Source: Theobroma cacao (taxonomy: Eukaryota; Streptophyta; Magnoliopsida; Malvales; Malvaceae). Taken from it: a stretch of 64,000 bases of DNA. The first letter of the stretch is position 1, and every line of letters starts with the position of its first letter. Positions 37,759-51,300 of the stretch are shown here, piece by piece. The notes under the pieces are model-generated. The model was not told the origin of the DNA and did not search any database. It saw nothing but the letters and a program-made list of their open reading frames with translations. Location: NCBI RefSeq assembly GCF_000208745.1, contig NC_030852.1, forward strand, positions 34,982,167-35,046,166, in the 5' to 3' direction. Position numbers and translations under genes: made by a program.

Positions 37759-40700
37759 TCAAGCATTTGGCTTGCGTGCAGCCTTGTACATGTTGTCAAT
37801 TACAGTCTGCATTCAAAAGGATTTTGGTCAGTCATCGGAGAGAGAGATAGTACAAAGCTAAACAAAATGAAGGAAAAAAACATAGCAACCTGATAATATT
37901 TAAGCAATTGAGGCCTCTTCTTCTTATAAGTTGGGGTGAGGAGGTCACGTTCAATGTCAAATGGCTCAGGGTCGAGATGGACGGCTTTTATAAATTCAAA
38001 ACCTTTCAGCTGTATAAGAATAACAAGAGGAGGGGATACAAAGCTTAATTTCCAATTTGTTTTATGGATATTGGAAAATAAAAAGTATGATTTAACAAAC
38101 CTTTTTCTCTTTGCCAATCTTTGCGAGCTCCCCAAGAATGAACTCTTTGGCCTTGGGGTTTTGACAGAGGGAATCAAAGTCACCACCCACACCGTTCTCC
38201 GCAGCCCAGCGTTCCAGTGCTTGCTTATTCGGGTTAACAACAGCAACAAGGAAGGACTCGAAGCTGTTACCATAAACCCATATCTGAAAATTGATAAAGA
38301 TAGTTACCGGAAGTTAGAAGAATGCTGAACTCTCGAGTCTATATCAAGCATACTTATATAATCGTGAAAAAATATCCCACTGAGCGTAAAATATAGTGCT
38401 ACACGAGGAATGCAACATAGGATTGTTTTCAATGTCGATTGAACATTTAATTCCGAGATCAGATATATAGCTGCACAGAGATGAAGAGACAATGAATGCA
38501 TGCGGATGTATTGACAAGGGCAAAAGGGCATACCGAATCAATATCAGATACAAGGCCGTAAATATTCTCCAGATTCTCAACTGCAACATATTCTCCTTGT
38601 GAAAGCTTAAAAATATTCTTCTTTCGATCAATAACTTTCATGCTTCCATTCGGTTGCCATTCACCAATATCGCCTAATGCACAAAGATGAAAGGAGGTCA
38701 ACTTGGAGATGAACTAATGATACAGAGAACCTCAATTTGAGAAGAGTACAAGTATCGGCAGACCTGTGTGGAACCACTCATCAACCATGACCTCATTGGT
38801 GAGGTCTTCACGTTTGTAGTACCCTGAGAATAGCGTACTTCCCTTGATACAAATTTCTCCACGTGGTGTGCTTGCAAGAGCATCATATCCCATTTCAGGA
38901 ACAGACTCTAGGCGTATATCTACATTTGGTACAGGAGGCCCCACGGTACCAAGCATTGACAATTCATCTGGTAACGAGACAAAAGTCCCCGCACAACTCT
39001 CTGTCAGGCCTACATTCAGATTGATAGAAAATAAATCAATATTCATGTTGCAGCAAGTGTCCACAATAGTAAAGAAAAAGGAAATATTACATGTTCAAAG
39101 GCTAATTTCAAAGACAGTATACCATATCCTTGCAGAACATGACAACATGCCACCACTCGCAGGAACTCTTCCACATGAGCAGAAAGAGGTGCTGCTCCAG
39201 ATAGAATAATCCGCACTCTCCCTCCCAATCCTTGCTTGACCTGAGAAAATTACTAATACAAATGAGATTTTTGTGGTCAAGAGGTTTTGTCTTGCAGGTA
39301 ATGTGGTTTATTTTTGGCCTTTTGACCGGTATACAAGGAGCCTTGTGTTCATCAAAACCAATGAAACTTTCATCACCTTACTAAACACAACTTTGTCACA
39401 AATTGGAGATGCCTCTCTATGATTGCGCCCCTTCCTCATGTTATAATATTTGCTGTAGGGGTTATCATAGATGTCAGAACCAAACAGAAATATTGACATC
39501 AACTGGCATTAACAGAAATATGTAAAACCAATGCCAATAAACCCTAATCCCAATTAGGTAACTCTGCTGAACATAGTAACAAGAACAGCAACGACAGACT
39601 GCAAATGAATATCAACTAATGCAAAAACTCATGATAAAGTTTTTTGCCCAAAAGGATTGAGATAATTATAGTTTCATCCACATGGAAAAAGATGAAAGGC
39701 AATATATCTTTTGTCCTTAATTCCAGTGTCGCTGTAGTGGTGAAACTAATCTTGTTTAACCCTCTTTTTACTCATTATTTATTGGCAGATAGAATGAACT
39801 AATTCACATAAGCAAACTAAAAAAATGAATGTAACTTACTATGAGTATGCCACATCAAACAACTTCTTTTTCAATAAGCCTCCCCCAGAAATCTTCTGTA
39901 GTAAACCTGACAATGTGACAAAAGTTATGACAGTCTCACAGCTGATAATGCATTGCAGATTTTTTTTTTTTTTTGAAAGAAAACTCCCTATAATTTAATT
40001 TAACAATGAAATTCCAACCCCAAGAGAAAAAACAGATAAATTAGGAAGAATTTTCTAGCAAGTACATGTTCCAGGTTGCTTATCAGTAACCTTAACAAAC
40101 AACCCAAATTGACATTGCTAACTCAGATTCAGAAAACCCCTTCAATAACCCCTTCAATACCTTTATACATATTTAGAAAAATGCTGGAAATCAATCTGCT
40201 CAGAACATTCAGGAATATAAGAAAGTTTACCTGAATAGATTCTATCTAACACACGGGGAACAGCACAGAAGAAAGTTGGCTTTAGCTCCCCAATATCTTC
40301 AACCAATAGTTTCACATCCTGAAGATGTAATAAATAAGCAATTACTGTTTTGAATAAACTCTTATCTGTTGACACAATATCAATTAATCAAGCTCACCCC
40401 GCGCCAGAATCCTATTGAGGCACCAAGTGAAATAAATAACTCCTCAATCACCCGGTCAAAGATATGTGCAAGAGGAAGATAAGAAAGATATACATCCTTC
40501 ACAGTCAACTGTAAAATTCACAAGAAAAAAACAACTGAGAGAGGGAACGCGAAAAAGAGAAAAATCATATGTCAAAATCTAGTGTGGGGAGAAAAATCAC
40601 CTGTTCATTTACACGCTCTAGCAGACGTTTCACCCCTGCTATAAAAGTAACAATACTGTCATTTGAAATCAATACTCCCTTGGGATCACCAGTTGTTCCA

Positions 40701-43524
40701 CTAGTATACATTATTGTGCAGATATCACTTTTCTTCTTCACAGGAAGATCAAATCGTTTATTTTCTCCCTGCAAGAAACAGACATGGACACATGATTGAT
40801 GTGGTAATGGTAACTAGCACTAAAGAAGCAAATTAAACAATTACCAAATATGCATGACATATGGTTATCAAATAATTTCTATAAAACAGAGTTTGAAAGT
40901 TGCTTGAGCATCCTTGATCAAAATGAATACAAAGAAAATGATAACTCATATATTTATAGAGTCAAGATGCTAAAATTATCAAGTTCAGAGATCATCACTT
41001 TTGATAGTCTACAGTTCAGTCACGTATGATAAATCATTCTCAGAAACCATGGACATAAGATACAGGATCATGCATGAAAATGTAATGGATCCTTAGCTCA
41101 AATTAAAGATTTGCAATGCAAAGCCAGAAACATGTTTTCTACAGCTAGATGTCTTTCTCTGAACTCATAACGAACATGGCTGGCAGTCTGCTAATAAAGA
41201 CACAATAACTTCCACTGTATAAAATCATCTACCGATAAATTCAAGAGGAGATAACAGAGCAAGTAGCCTACCAATTGCAAAAATTCCTCCCAAGCATATA
41301 TTGCCAAACCATACTTCTCAGCTTCTTCCTTCTGCTCAGGTGTTACCTTCCCAAAGCTAACAATTGCTGCATAGGAACACACATGCACATATTAATTGAT
41401 TCTAACACACTATAACAAGAAAAATATTCTCCCCAACCCCCTCCCTAAAATAAATAAATAAAGAAATAGATGACTCACTTCTCAAGTAATTTGTTGAGTT
41501 TGGACATGTTTTAAACAGCTGAAGGGGCAAAGAGAAACCATACATGAGAAAAAACCAATCCTTAGCTATGTAACTAAAATTTTCAGATCAACACCAACTA
41601 CACAACACAGAGCAGCATGTATAGGAGCAGATGCCAAAAAAAAAAAAAAAACTATAAATCTCTTTTGTACAAAGATATCTTATTTTCGCAAATACCTGGA
41701 AAAAATTTATTCCCCAATTGTTCTCATAACAATCATAGGATTCCAAATACAGATGTAATTATGCATACCTCATTAATCTTCTTTTCCTCTACAAAAGCAA
41801 TTGAAACTTCTGCATGGCATATGATAAACTCCACAGCACTGGCACCTGAAACATAGACGGCAAAGGATCAAACATTTATAAAAAGTATGCATATGATGTT
41901 GAGATGCACACATAATTAAAAGAGTTTAAAGATGTCATAAATAACAGGATATAACCATATTCAAAAATGAAGAAGCCTACATAACACAGATAGGATTGCT
42001 GTTTACTGAAAGTAGTGATTTAATGAAATTCAGAGAATGCTTTTGTTGGTTCTCAAGAAGAAATACCTAAAGTGTCATATAAAGGAACACAACACAGTCC
42101 ATGAGCATTGCAGGCCTGTATCAATGTTGCTAAATTAGTGAACTTTTTGGGCAACAAGCACTTTGGTAGCAAAGAGTATGCTCAACAGAAACAAGTTACA
42201 GTGACATCCAAGCCACTGCAGACGTCACCACGAAATCAGACAAAATCATGCCAGAATAACCATACCTCCATGCTTATAATCCACTCTGGGCAATTGGCAC
42301 CAAAAATACCACATTTTCCTCCCTGTAAACAAGAATAGAAAGCATAAAATTTGTAAATTACACATTAATTGTGGCTGTTGATAATGATCACAGAAATAGT
42401 ATTTTTGTTATAAAAATTTTAACAATAGCTTTACAACAGAAGAAGTTAGTGCATTACTTCCTCAACACCACAACCCCGGATGGAATTTCCGACATTTATT
42501 ACAATGTCATAAACTTCTTTGTAAGTTTGCCAAACATATTTTCCAGCCTGCAGTGAAAGCACAGACAATTTAGATAGACAATCTGAGAGTCAAAGGCAGC
42601 AGTACAAACCAAATGAAATATTAATAACAACCAAAAAAGAAAAAAAAAACAATATACCTTCCCATTCACAATCTGGCGGCGACCAAGCATAGGATTGTCA
42701 GGGTATTTTTCAACTGACATGCTGCAAGGAGTAGAAGAAATGTGAATCATTACCGGTCAAAAACAAAAAAGCATCACCAATGATAAATACGAGCTGTGTA
42801 ATAGTTAGTTAACAAGTTCAATCAGCCCGCAGCCTGCAGCCAAGACATAAGCTAAGTTATAACTTTTTTTTTTTTTTATGAAAGCTAAGTTATAAGTTAG
42901 CGGTGCTATAATCTCCACATCACATGAGCATCGAAAATCGAAATAATTATTACTATTAAACATTTGTATTTTAATTTTACAGTTTTACACTGAGTTGAAT
43001 GAAAGTCATCGATCTTTTAACTAGAAGAGTGGGAATCTCAGTACCTTTGCTCCGTCTGGAGTGTTAGAATTCAAAAGATTTAAATATTAAGCGTTTCGAT
43101 CTTAAGATAATCAAATCTTATGATCCCTAAAAGTACTGTTTCTTGAATCCATCGCCACTCCGGTGTGAAATCAAAAAACATAATCAAACAAATTAACAAA
43201 ACTACTGAACTTAAAAAAAATCAACCAAAGTGAAATAAAAATTAGAAACTATTTCGAAAGTCAGCTTAAATCAAGCAAAAAAAAAAGAGGTCATATCTTC
43301 TTCTATCTCCCGTACTTTCTTAGCAACCAAGCAAGAGCTTAAAGTGAAAAGAGAAAAAATCTGAAACCTAACCGGAAAATATCCCAACAACTCTCCAGTC
43401 CAGGAATCGGAGCAGGGAATCCATTCTGCGCAAAAGAACTGCGATAAACAGGGCCGATCGACGGTTTTCCATCGCTGGCGGCCTTCCCTTTCTCTACCTC
43501 TATTATGTAACTCTTGTTAGCCAT
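37759..43524 (-). CDS. LACS4: Long-chain acyl-CoA synthetase (LACS3/4/5 type)
   Basis: Nineteen exons on the minus strand, from 43524-43373 through 42721-42658, 42547-42458, 42322-42266, 42115-42067, 41845-41769, 41518-41479, 41366-41272, 40768-40601, 40508-40398, 40318-40231, 39906-39840, 39452-39377, 39240-39123, 39009-38764, 38673-38534, 38283-38101, 38009-37890 and 37806-37759. Sum 1989 nt, 662 aa, the family length. It forms acyl-CoA from fatty acid, ATP and CoA. The AMP-binding P-loop is at 227-239 ([13 protein letters not shown]). The fatty acyl-CoA synthetase signature runs through DEWFHTG and [18 protein letters not shown] (501-518). There is no signal peptide; family members act at the ER. 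All introns keep frame. The gene belongs to the LACS3/LACS4/LACS5 group; which single Arabidopsis member is closest needs a tree. Confidence 0.96.
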
Positions 43525-43586
43525 TTGATCAAAGGAGTCAAAACCAGACACCGCGTGGCTTTCTTTGTTATATTCTCCCTTTCAAC

Positions 43587-43596
43587 TATATATATG
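43587..43596 (-). promoter_or_regulatory. Possible TATA box of the LACS gene
   Basis: CATATATATAG on the minus strand, about 63 bases before the start codon, implying a short leader if used. Motif only. Confidence 0.35.
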
Positions 43597-43599
43597 TGG

Positions 43600-45319
43600 A
43601 TGGATCTCAGAACGGAAATGGAGAATGATACTTGTGAATATATAGTGCCAAAACTATTTAGGTGGCAGTGGGTGACCGGCAAGACGAAAAACGCCGGGTT
43701 TTTTTTTTATTATTATTTATGAATATTTATTGATATTACAAGACTTTTATTTTAAACCTAGTTGTGACTTGCAAACGAGAAGAGAAGCGGAATGAATGGT
43801 GGGAACTAAAAAAAAAAAAGGGGACCACATTGGATCTGCGGTGTGACAGATAGTTCAGATCTAATCAGATTAATTTTTGGTCAGGCTGAAATTTAGTTTA
43901 CTCTTCCTTTTTTGGAATTTTCTTATTACTTTATGTATTTGGTTTTATTTTTTATCTTTTGGAAGAGAAAAAAAAAAAAGCTTTAACACCCATACTATAT
44001 AGTACTACCATTAATTGAGTTGATAACTTAATATCATGAAAATGAATTAAATAGCTAGTAATCTAGTTAACAAAAAAATTAAAGATTCATGTGTTCCACA
44101 ATTAAACATATTTAAATGAATTTTACATATTTTCAAAAAAAATAATGATTTTCCCTTAAATAGCTTTTTATTATTATTTTTAAATACCTAAATAAATTTT
44201 AAGCGATTGGTGCCTTACGTTAAATTATAATAATTTTTTTTCTTTTCTCAACTATCAACAAACGAATTTCATAAATAAATGATAAGACTTTTATTCTAGT
44301 TTTTGGACCCGCCTCACAATACAAAAGTGTAAATGTTCACGTTTGACGTCATATCAGATTTTCTTTTTGAAACTCAACAATATGAATAACGGATACGTAT
44401 TTAGTTTTCTTTGCATCAAACTCACATTAATAATAAAATTAATATTAGAGCTAAATCAAAAATATTTACTATTTCTATGGGTTTAACCTTTTAAGTGTTT
44501 AAGGTAACATTTAACAGAGTTCTAAAAAAGAAGAGAAAATACAATAAGCTCTGAAAATAAATATTAGCAGGACCATCTTTTTTCCTCCTTTTTCGATGGG
44601 AATTAGGATTTTTTTATTCTTTGTTTCGGCACTAAATAAAACTAATTGCCAGGGACCAAACCGTACGTCCACGAAAATGATTGTTTTCTTTCCTTTAATT
44701 TTTAATTGAGTAACATAACATGTGTATGAATTTGTTTGGTTCAAATTCTGTATACATAATAAATTTTAAAGCTTTTGAAATGTCGAAAGACTTAAATCTC
44801 TATTAGCTGTCCCTTTTGAACTTTATATTTTTAATAAAAATAATAAAATTGATGATCACCACTATTACAGCCTAACATATCTCAACCGATAAAGATAGAG
44901 ATTTATAGAATTCAACACAATATTTTGTTGTATCTGAAATATCCAGTTTGTTACCTGATCATTTCTGCCGGGGTACGTGACCTATTCAAAAGTATTTGAC
45001 ATTTTAAATTCATAATAATCAAGATTACTACATTGTGCTGATTTTATTGCTTATTTTTCTCTTGTCAGCAATTCTAGAAAAATAAAAAGTGCTAGTCAAG
45101 GTTGCTGAAAGGTATTTTCTCGAATTCTTTTAGCAACTGTCACGAATTTTCCTAAAGTTTCATTTTCCATGTGATTTGGTGTCATTATTTCCATTTATAT
45201 AAATTCACTAATTTTGGTTAGGAAAATTCAACATGACCGGGTCGGTCACATTTATGATCCTCACTGTCTGCTAACTTTTCCTATATTGAGTCATAAATTT
45301 TCGACTGTTAACGAAATGG
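43600..45319. other. AT-rich intergenic DNA upstream of LACS
   Basis: No coding sequence was recognised. It contains homopolymer and AT-rich stretches, with one short frame at 44511-44744 that looks like chance. Confidence 0.5.
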
Positions 45320-45327
45320 GGCTCATG

Positions 45328-45832
45328 TAGGGGTGAGCAAAATCAATTGAGACTAATTATTCATTTAAATAAAATATGATTTTGGTAAAATAATTCGGTC
45401 TAATTAGTTTATTGGACTAATTGGTCCAAAATATTTGATTCAATTGATTTTTTAATCAGTTCTTGGCTTTTAAATTTTTGGATCAATCTATCCCAAAAAC
45501 TAAACTAATTTTTTATATATTTATATATATATAGTCATATATATAATATTTTTTATATATTAAGAAGAATTGAAAGTAAACTTAATTAATAATATATTTA
45601 AAATATATTAGGGTATTGTAGGTATATACACAAATCATAATCGTAATAATTTAATATTAGTTATATATATTTATTTATTTATAAATCTGAATTAATATGA
45701 AATTACAAGTTATATATTTTAAATAATATAAATTATATATTAATATTATAATATATGATAGTAAATATTCTACATATTAATATGTTATAATTATTACTCC
45801 TTAGTAATGTTTCATAATATAAAATAATATGA

Positions 45833-45863
<31 letters not shown>

Positions 45864-46279
45864 TATAAATATATTATACATACATATACATAAGCATTAC
45901 TATAATTTATAATAAGCTTTATTTATATGATTATATTTAATAACTTTATTAGTTATCATCTTATATTTTAAAACATATTATTTATAATTAGTTATTATTT
46001 ATACAAATTTTGATATAAAACATTATAACATATAAGTTATATAATTAATTTCATATATATATAATTATAGATGAAGTTTATAAATTTTAATATTATAATT
46101 TGTAAAAAAAATGATAAATTTTGAGTCTATTAATTCAAAACCAGACCAACCAAACCAATTATATGTTTGGTCGATTTGATCTTCTATTGTATTTGATCAG
46201 TTTTTTTAAAATGATTGATTCATTTAGTGTTTAGATATGATAGACCAAACCACTCAATCCACAAATTTGCTTACCTTTA
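45328..46279. mobile_element. Non-autonomous hAT-type element (952 bp) with target-site duplication
   Basis: The ends are imperfect inverted repeats: left TAGGGGTGAGCAAA, right (read inward) TAAAGGTAAGCAAA, 11 of 14 matching, with further similarity through ATTGAG. They are flanked by GGCTCATG (45320-45327) and GGCTTATG (46280-46287), an 8-bp target duplication with one C-to-T change. Eight-base duplications and a (C/T)A(G)GG-type end are typical of hAT transposons. The interior is almost pure AT, including a TA tract at 45834-45858, and has no transposase frame. The differences are mostly G-to-A or C-to-T, suggesting age and methylation. Confidence 0.8.
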
Positions 46280-46289
46280 GGCTTATGCA

Positions 46290-48333
46290 AGTAAAACTAT
46301 GAGTGCCAACCGTGTAGTCAAGGCAATAATGAGACTTCTAAAGTTTAGTTTCTAAGTATGTTTCAATAAAGATTGGAATTACCACTATTTCTTTAGATAG
46401 ATTAACACTATTTCTAAGTTCAGTTTATTGCATTTTGTTTTAAAGTCAATCTCATGTTTTTAAATTTTAAATTTAAAATCATTGAGTAAGATTAAAAATT
46501 TATAATTATAAAATACTCCTACTCTTTAAATTTTAATCAAAATTTCAAACGAATTTATTAATTTTTAAAATAAACATTTTAGCTTAAAAATGTAAATACC
46601 GTAAATAAATAACATAAAAAAGTTAAAATATTTTATATTAATTTAAAAATTATTATATAATATAATTAAAAAAAATAAAGAGCACCGATCAGTTATTTTG
46701 TTCATTCTTATGTCTTTATGTCAAGGATGCTATATCATTAAAAGCAAACCGGTTTAAGTTGGTGCATAGTAGAATAAGTCGGTTAATTTAATTTGGTTTT
46801 CAATTTGGACAGCGACAGGTACAAGTGGACAAATGAAAGTTTTAAAGAAAGCAGCACCGTTGCCAAACTGAACTTGCCAAATTGGAAATGGATAAAGACA
46901 ATCTCCACCATCTTTTCTCTTTGAGAAAACAAAAAAGAAAATTCCATTTTGAGATGAAACAACCACTTCGTACTATATAAAAAAAAAAAACCTAGTATAA
47001 TTCATTCCAGGCCTGGGATGGGTATATTTAAAAGAGGAAATGCAGTTGTGGAAACCCTATTAGAACAACGTTTGGGTTTTCTATTAGAATTGTAGCAGAC
47101 TGAGGCATATCACATATGTTGTCTCACATGGTTCGGTAATAGTCGATCATCCATTACAATTTATCATTTGCTATTTTATTATAGATTAGTCAACTAAATT
47201 TTGGGTCTTTCTAGATTGTAATCACTGTTTATTTATTTAATTTTTTTTTTATAATTTCAAGTAACGTCAATCAACCAGCTCGCGTAGCTTGCAAATGTCA
47301 ACGAACATTACACGAGCAAGCCAATTAGCCAAAACCATCCCGACACGTTTGCGGATAATTATCGGGAAGAAGTTACGCTTAAGAAAATGATAGGGGAAAT
47401 GTTTATTTATTTATTTTTCATTATAGTGGAATGTACGGCACAAAATGTTTTGCTTGGGCTTCGCCGAAAACACTAGATGGTCAGCCTTACCATCTCCAAC
47501 TGCTCCATCCCCTCCCGCTACTTTATACGTTCGATAAAAACAAAGAACAAAGGGGCAGAAAATGACTTCCTTTATTGTTCTTTTCCTTCCAAGTTATTAA
47601 GTTTGATGAATCCATTCACTTCAGGCTTTGAGAAGACTCCTTCAACAAGTGATACATGAGCTGTAACTTACTAGTACAAGTTATATATCACCATCACTTT
47701 GCAGGTTGCAGCCCTTCTGTCCTCGGCTTGCAACCATAGATAAAACTTATCTGTGATTATTCCTGCACACAATGTCCTTCGATGTGTTAGTCAATATCAA
47801 TCTTACTGATGCACAATACCCTTGAAAGTCGGGATCATCAAAATATTATCTAGATAATCCTTACGTAGATCAATGATGAAAATCTGCCAAATCAGGATGA
47901 GATAATATTGCTTAAAAAAATAGATACACTATCCCAGGAGGATCCCTGAGAAACATCGTGCTAGATGAAGAATGTTTCATACACCTATACAAAAAGATAG
48001 GTCTCATATCTCAGGGAACCAATCATAACTGTAAGCCTAAAGGCTTCCAACATGTGGTTTACTTGTATTTTATTTTTCTTCACTACATTAGCACATATGC
48101 AGTGAATACATGTTTACCGGTACAAAAAACCCCAAATCCTGGGAAAAAGAAAACTCTCTTAACTCTTCAATTGCAAAAATAACTCTCCTGTCACTTTGTT
48201 TCTATGGCCCAAACAGCAGGCCCTACCAAAAATAATATAAAATGCAAATTTTTAATATATATTAGTCATTCTAACACCAGTATCCTCATCTATGGAAATT
48301 AAGGGCAGTTCAACTTCTTGCAGGAAAGCCTTC
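46290..48333. other. Intergenic DNA downstream of OXA1L
   Basis: 46440-46700 is AT rich. The stretch above about 47600 probably holds the OXA1L 3' UTR. Short frames at 46754-46966, 47477-47659 and 47958-48182 have no recognisable content. Confidence 0.45.
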
Positions 48334-51300
48334 TCACCTCTTCTTGTTTTTCTTCCTTCCTTTCACTTGTCTCTCTAAACTTTTAAGCCTCTGACTGATA
48401 GCCGAAGAAGAGGATGTTATTTGGTTTGATACTTTCGCTGGTTCAACAGGTAATGAGGTAGATTCTTGTGTTGCTGGTCTGCCTTGTTTGACAGCTTGTT
48501 TGAGGGCTGCAAACAGATCAACAGAAGGCTTTTGTGCAGCACCTGGTGGTGGCTTAGGTATTTCAGGAACACCTAAAGCCTTCTTCACCCCCGGAGCCTT
48601 GAGCACTGCAAAAATCAAATTTTCAAGGGAAAAGATAGACATGCACAGCAATTTCAAGAAAAAAGTAAGTCATGTCTCATGGTGTTTATTCTAAGTAAAA
48701 CAAACCGGGAATTTATGGACTCACCTAGTCCATAGGTGAGGGAAAACAAATTTGATGTAATCCAATAACAAAATATGGCCTGTAGATAAAAAAGAGATCA
48801 AAATTATCATCAGTATGTAAATATTCACAGGAAGTAACAGCACCCAAAATTTAAGTAGCAGATCTTTAAAACTGGGTTCCAGATTTCTAGTTGAAATACA
48901 GAGAGCTCACAAATGGCACTATTTGCACATACTAGCAAAATAGTATACCAGCTTTTTACAGTAGGCAATGCATATGGAGTGTATGAGCTTGTTGAGGGAA
49001 AATGTTATATAAAGCCAAGATGGCCTATTTGACTTGGAAAAATGTTAATATAATCTTGACAACTGATGATATACAAAAAAATGTGCTGAAACCAAAAAAC
49101 AAAGTGGTGAGTATACCTTTGGGAAACTCATGGTAAATGGAATTGTCAGAGCAGCTAAAACCCTAGAGACATTTTTTATAGTTCCAGCAGCCGGATTCCC
49201 TTCCATACCTTCTTGCATGTTGCACTGAGAAAATATAGCAGTTAATTAAAACTGATTAAAAGAAAAAAAGGCATACTGTAATACAATTAATGCTTTAATT
49301 TAATCCATAAAAAGGAAGCTTACCTCCACTGTTATCAAAAAACTAAGGGCTGTCAAAACTGGAAGAATATATAAATCATCTGGAGTAGTAAGATCCATAA
49401 ACCAATACGCTCCACCACACTTAAATGATGGCACTTTCTCAGCCATGTTTGAAATCTGGATAAAAGACAAGTCACAGAGAATAAATCTAAACGTACCACA
49501 TTCAATTCTAAGACATAAACCAGAAATCTTTCACATAATGTTATTACCAACAACATTTATCTTACAGCAAGGAAAAAGCTGATAAAGATGGGACCCTGAA
49601 TAAACAGCCCTTTCATTGGACTAAACGGAGTCACACCATATCTGCAGATATTAAAAAAAAAAAAAACCAATGAAATCATCTGGGAAAACCAGTTTAATGA
49701 CATTTAGGTGAATCACTATATCAAGCGCATTCCTGGTCAGCCAGAAATTAGACATATATCAAGAACTGAACTATCATCTAAAACACCTCATGTCTACTGA
49801 CATTTGTTTCTAACCTCGTATATATAGAATTAAATCATAGAGTAACCTCCACGACAGATTTAAGAGAAATGGTAACAATATGAACCTATCATGACTTTAG
49901 ACTAAGATGGATACCCAAGCTTGTTTTGTGTTGGAAGGAATAAAAATAACACTATAGATTAAATTAAGAACACATTTGAATCAATGTGAAGCTACTGACA
50001 CATTTTTCCTTAACCAATGCCAGATTATAGTGTAAAATAAAAAACCAGGGCCCTTAGCAAAGTTGTGAAAAGCCATTTAGCTGATTTTGGTGACTGATTC
50101 ATGGAGCCAAAGGGTATGCAATCTATTTTTATGAAAAGTACTCTCAAAAGGCAAATAAGCTTGTCTTAATTGAAAAGTTGCTTACTCATTGAAAAGCTTT
50201 TTCATTTCCTTTTGACCTTCAGCTACTGTCAGGGGATCCATACCCTGCAGAAAAATAGGTAAAAAATTGTTTAACTTTATTTCATACTATTGTAAAAGAA
50301 ACATATACATCCATGTAATCAGAACATGCTCCAAAATTATGCAGAACAGCAAATAACAGCATGCTATGCACAGAGTGTAGATGGTTTCAGAAATAATAAC
50401 ACAATCACAGAAGAAGCTGGTATTAGACCTTGCTTTGCATCTGCTCCTTGATTTCCTCCAAGCGTGGCCTCAATAGCTGCAGGATAAACACAAATTACTA
50501 TAGACATAGACCAATAATTAATGACATAGAAAGATCTTTTTCATCTTTCATTTTTTTTATAATCAAGCTATAAAAGAAAAAGAGCAGTTTCTAAGCTGCA
50601 AAACTGAAGCCACTTACAAGGAGAAAGAACATCTAGAGAAAGAGACATAAGTTCCCTTACTTTGTCCACGCCCATGGCGTAGTAGGAAACTGGTCAATGG
50701 ATAACTGTTGCATTCATACTATGCTAACTTGAATTTTTTTGTACAAAAAAGTAAAACTAGTCAATGTAAAGCTAGAAGAATAAGATGATGTCTCCTAGTT
50801 ATTTCTTTTTCCTTTTGCACTATTAAAAAGGTCTGAAGGTAAGATCCCACATCATCCATATGTCACTAGTATTATTACTAGACAAGAACACAATTCACTT
50901 TACCAGGTTATCCAGTATTTTGATATTATCAGTGGCTTCATAGGATCAAAACAAAAAATATACTCAATTCATCAAAACTTACACACTAATCATTAAAACA
51001 ATGTCTTGTATATAGACTTAGGTGCTACTACAAAACTAAGTGAAGTATACAAAGCACACTACAAGTAAGAAGAACACGAGAAAGGAAAAAAGAAACAGAA
51101 GCAAGTATAATTACACACCGTAAATTTTGAAGTAGCTTTAAGTTGATTTATCAGAAGTGGAATAGTTGCCCCTCGAATCAAAAGGGTTGTCACTACTATG
51201 GAAGCCCACCTGAAATAAATAATAAACCAACAGTATTAAGAGATTAAAAGAAATACTTAACAAAAAATAAAAATTCGGAAAAAGGTTCCATTTTCAACAT

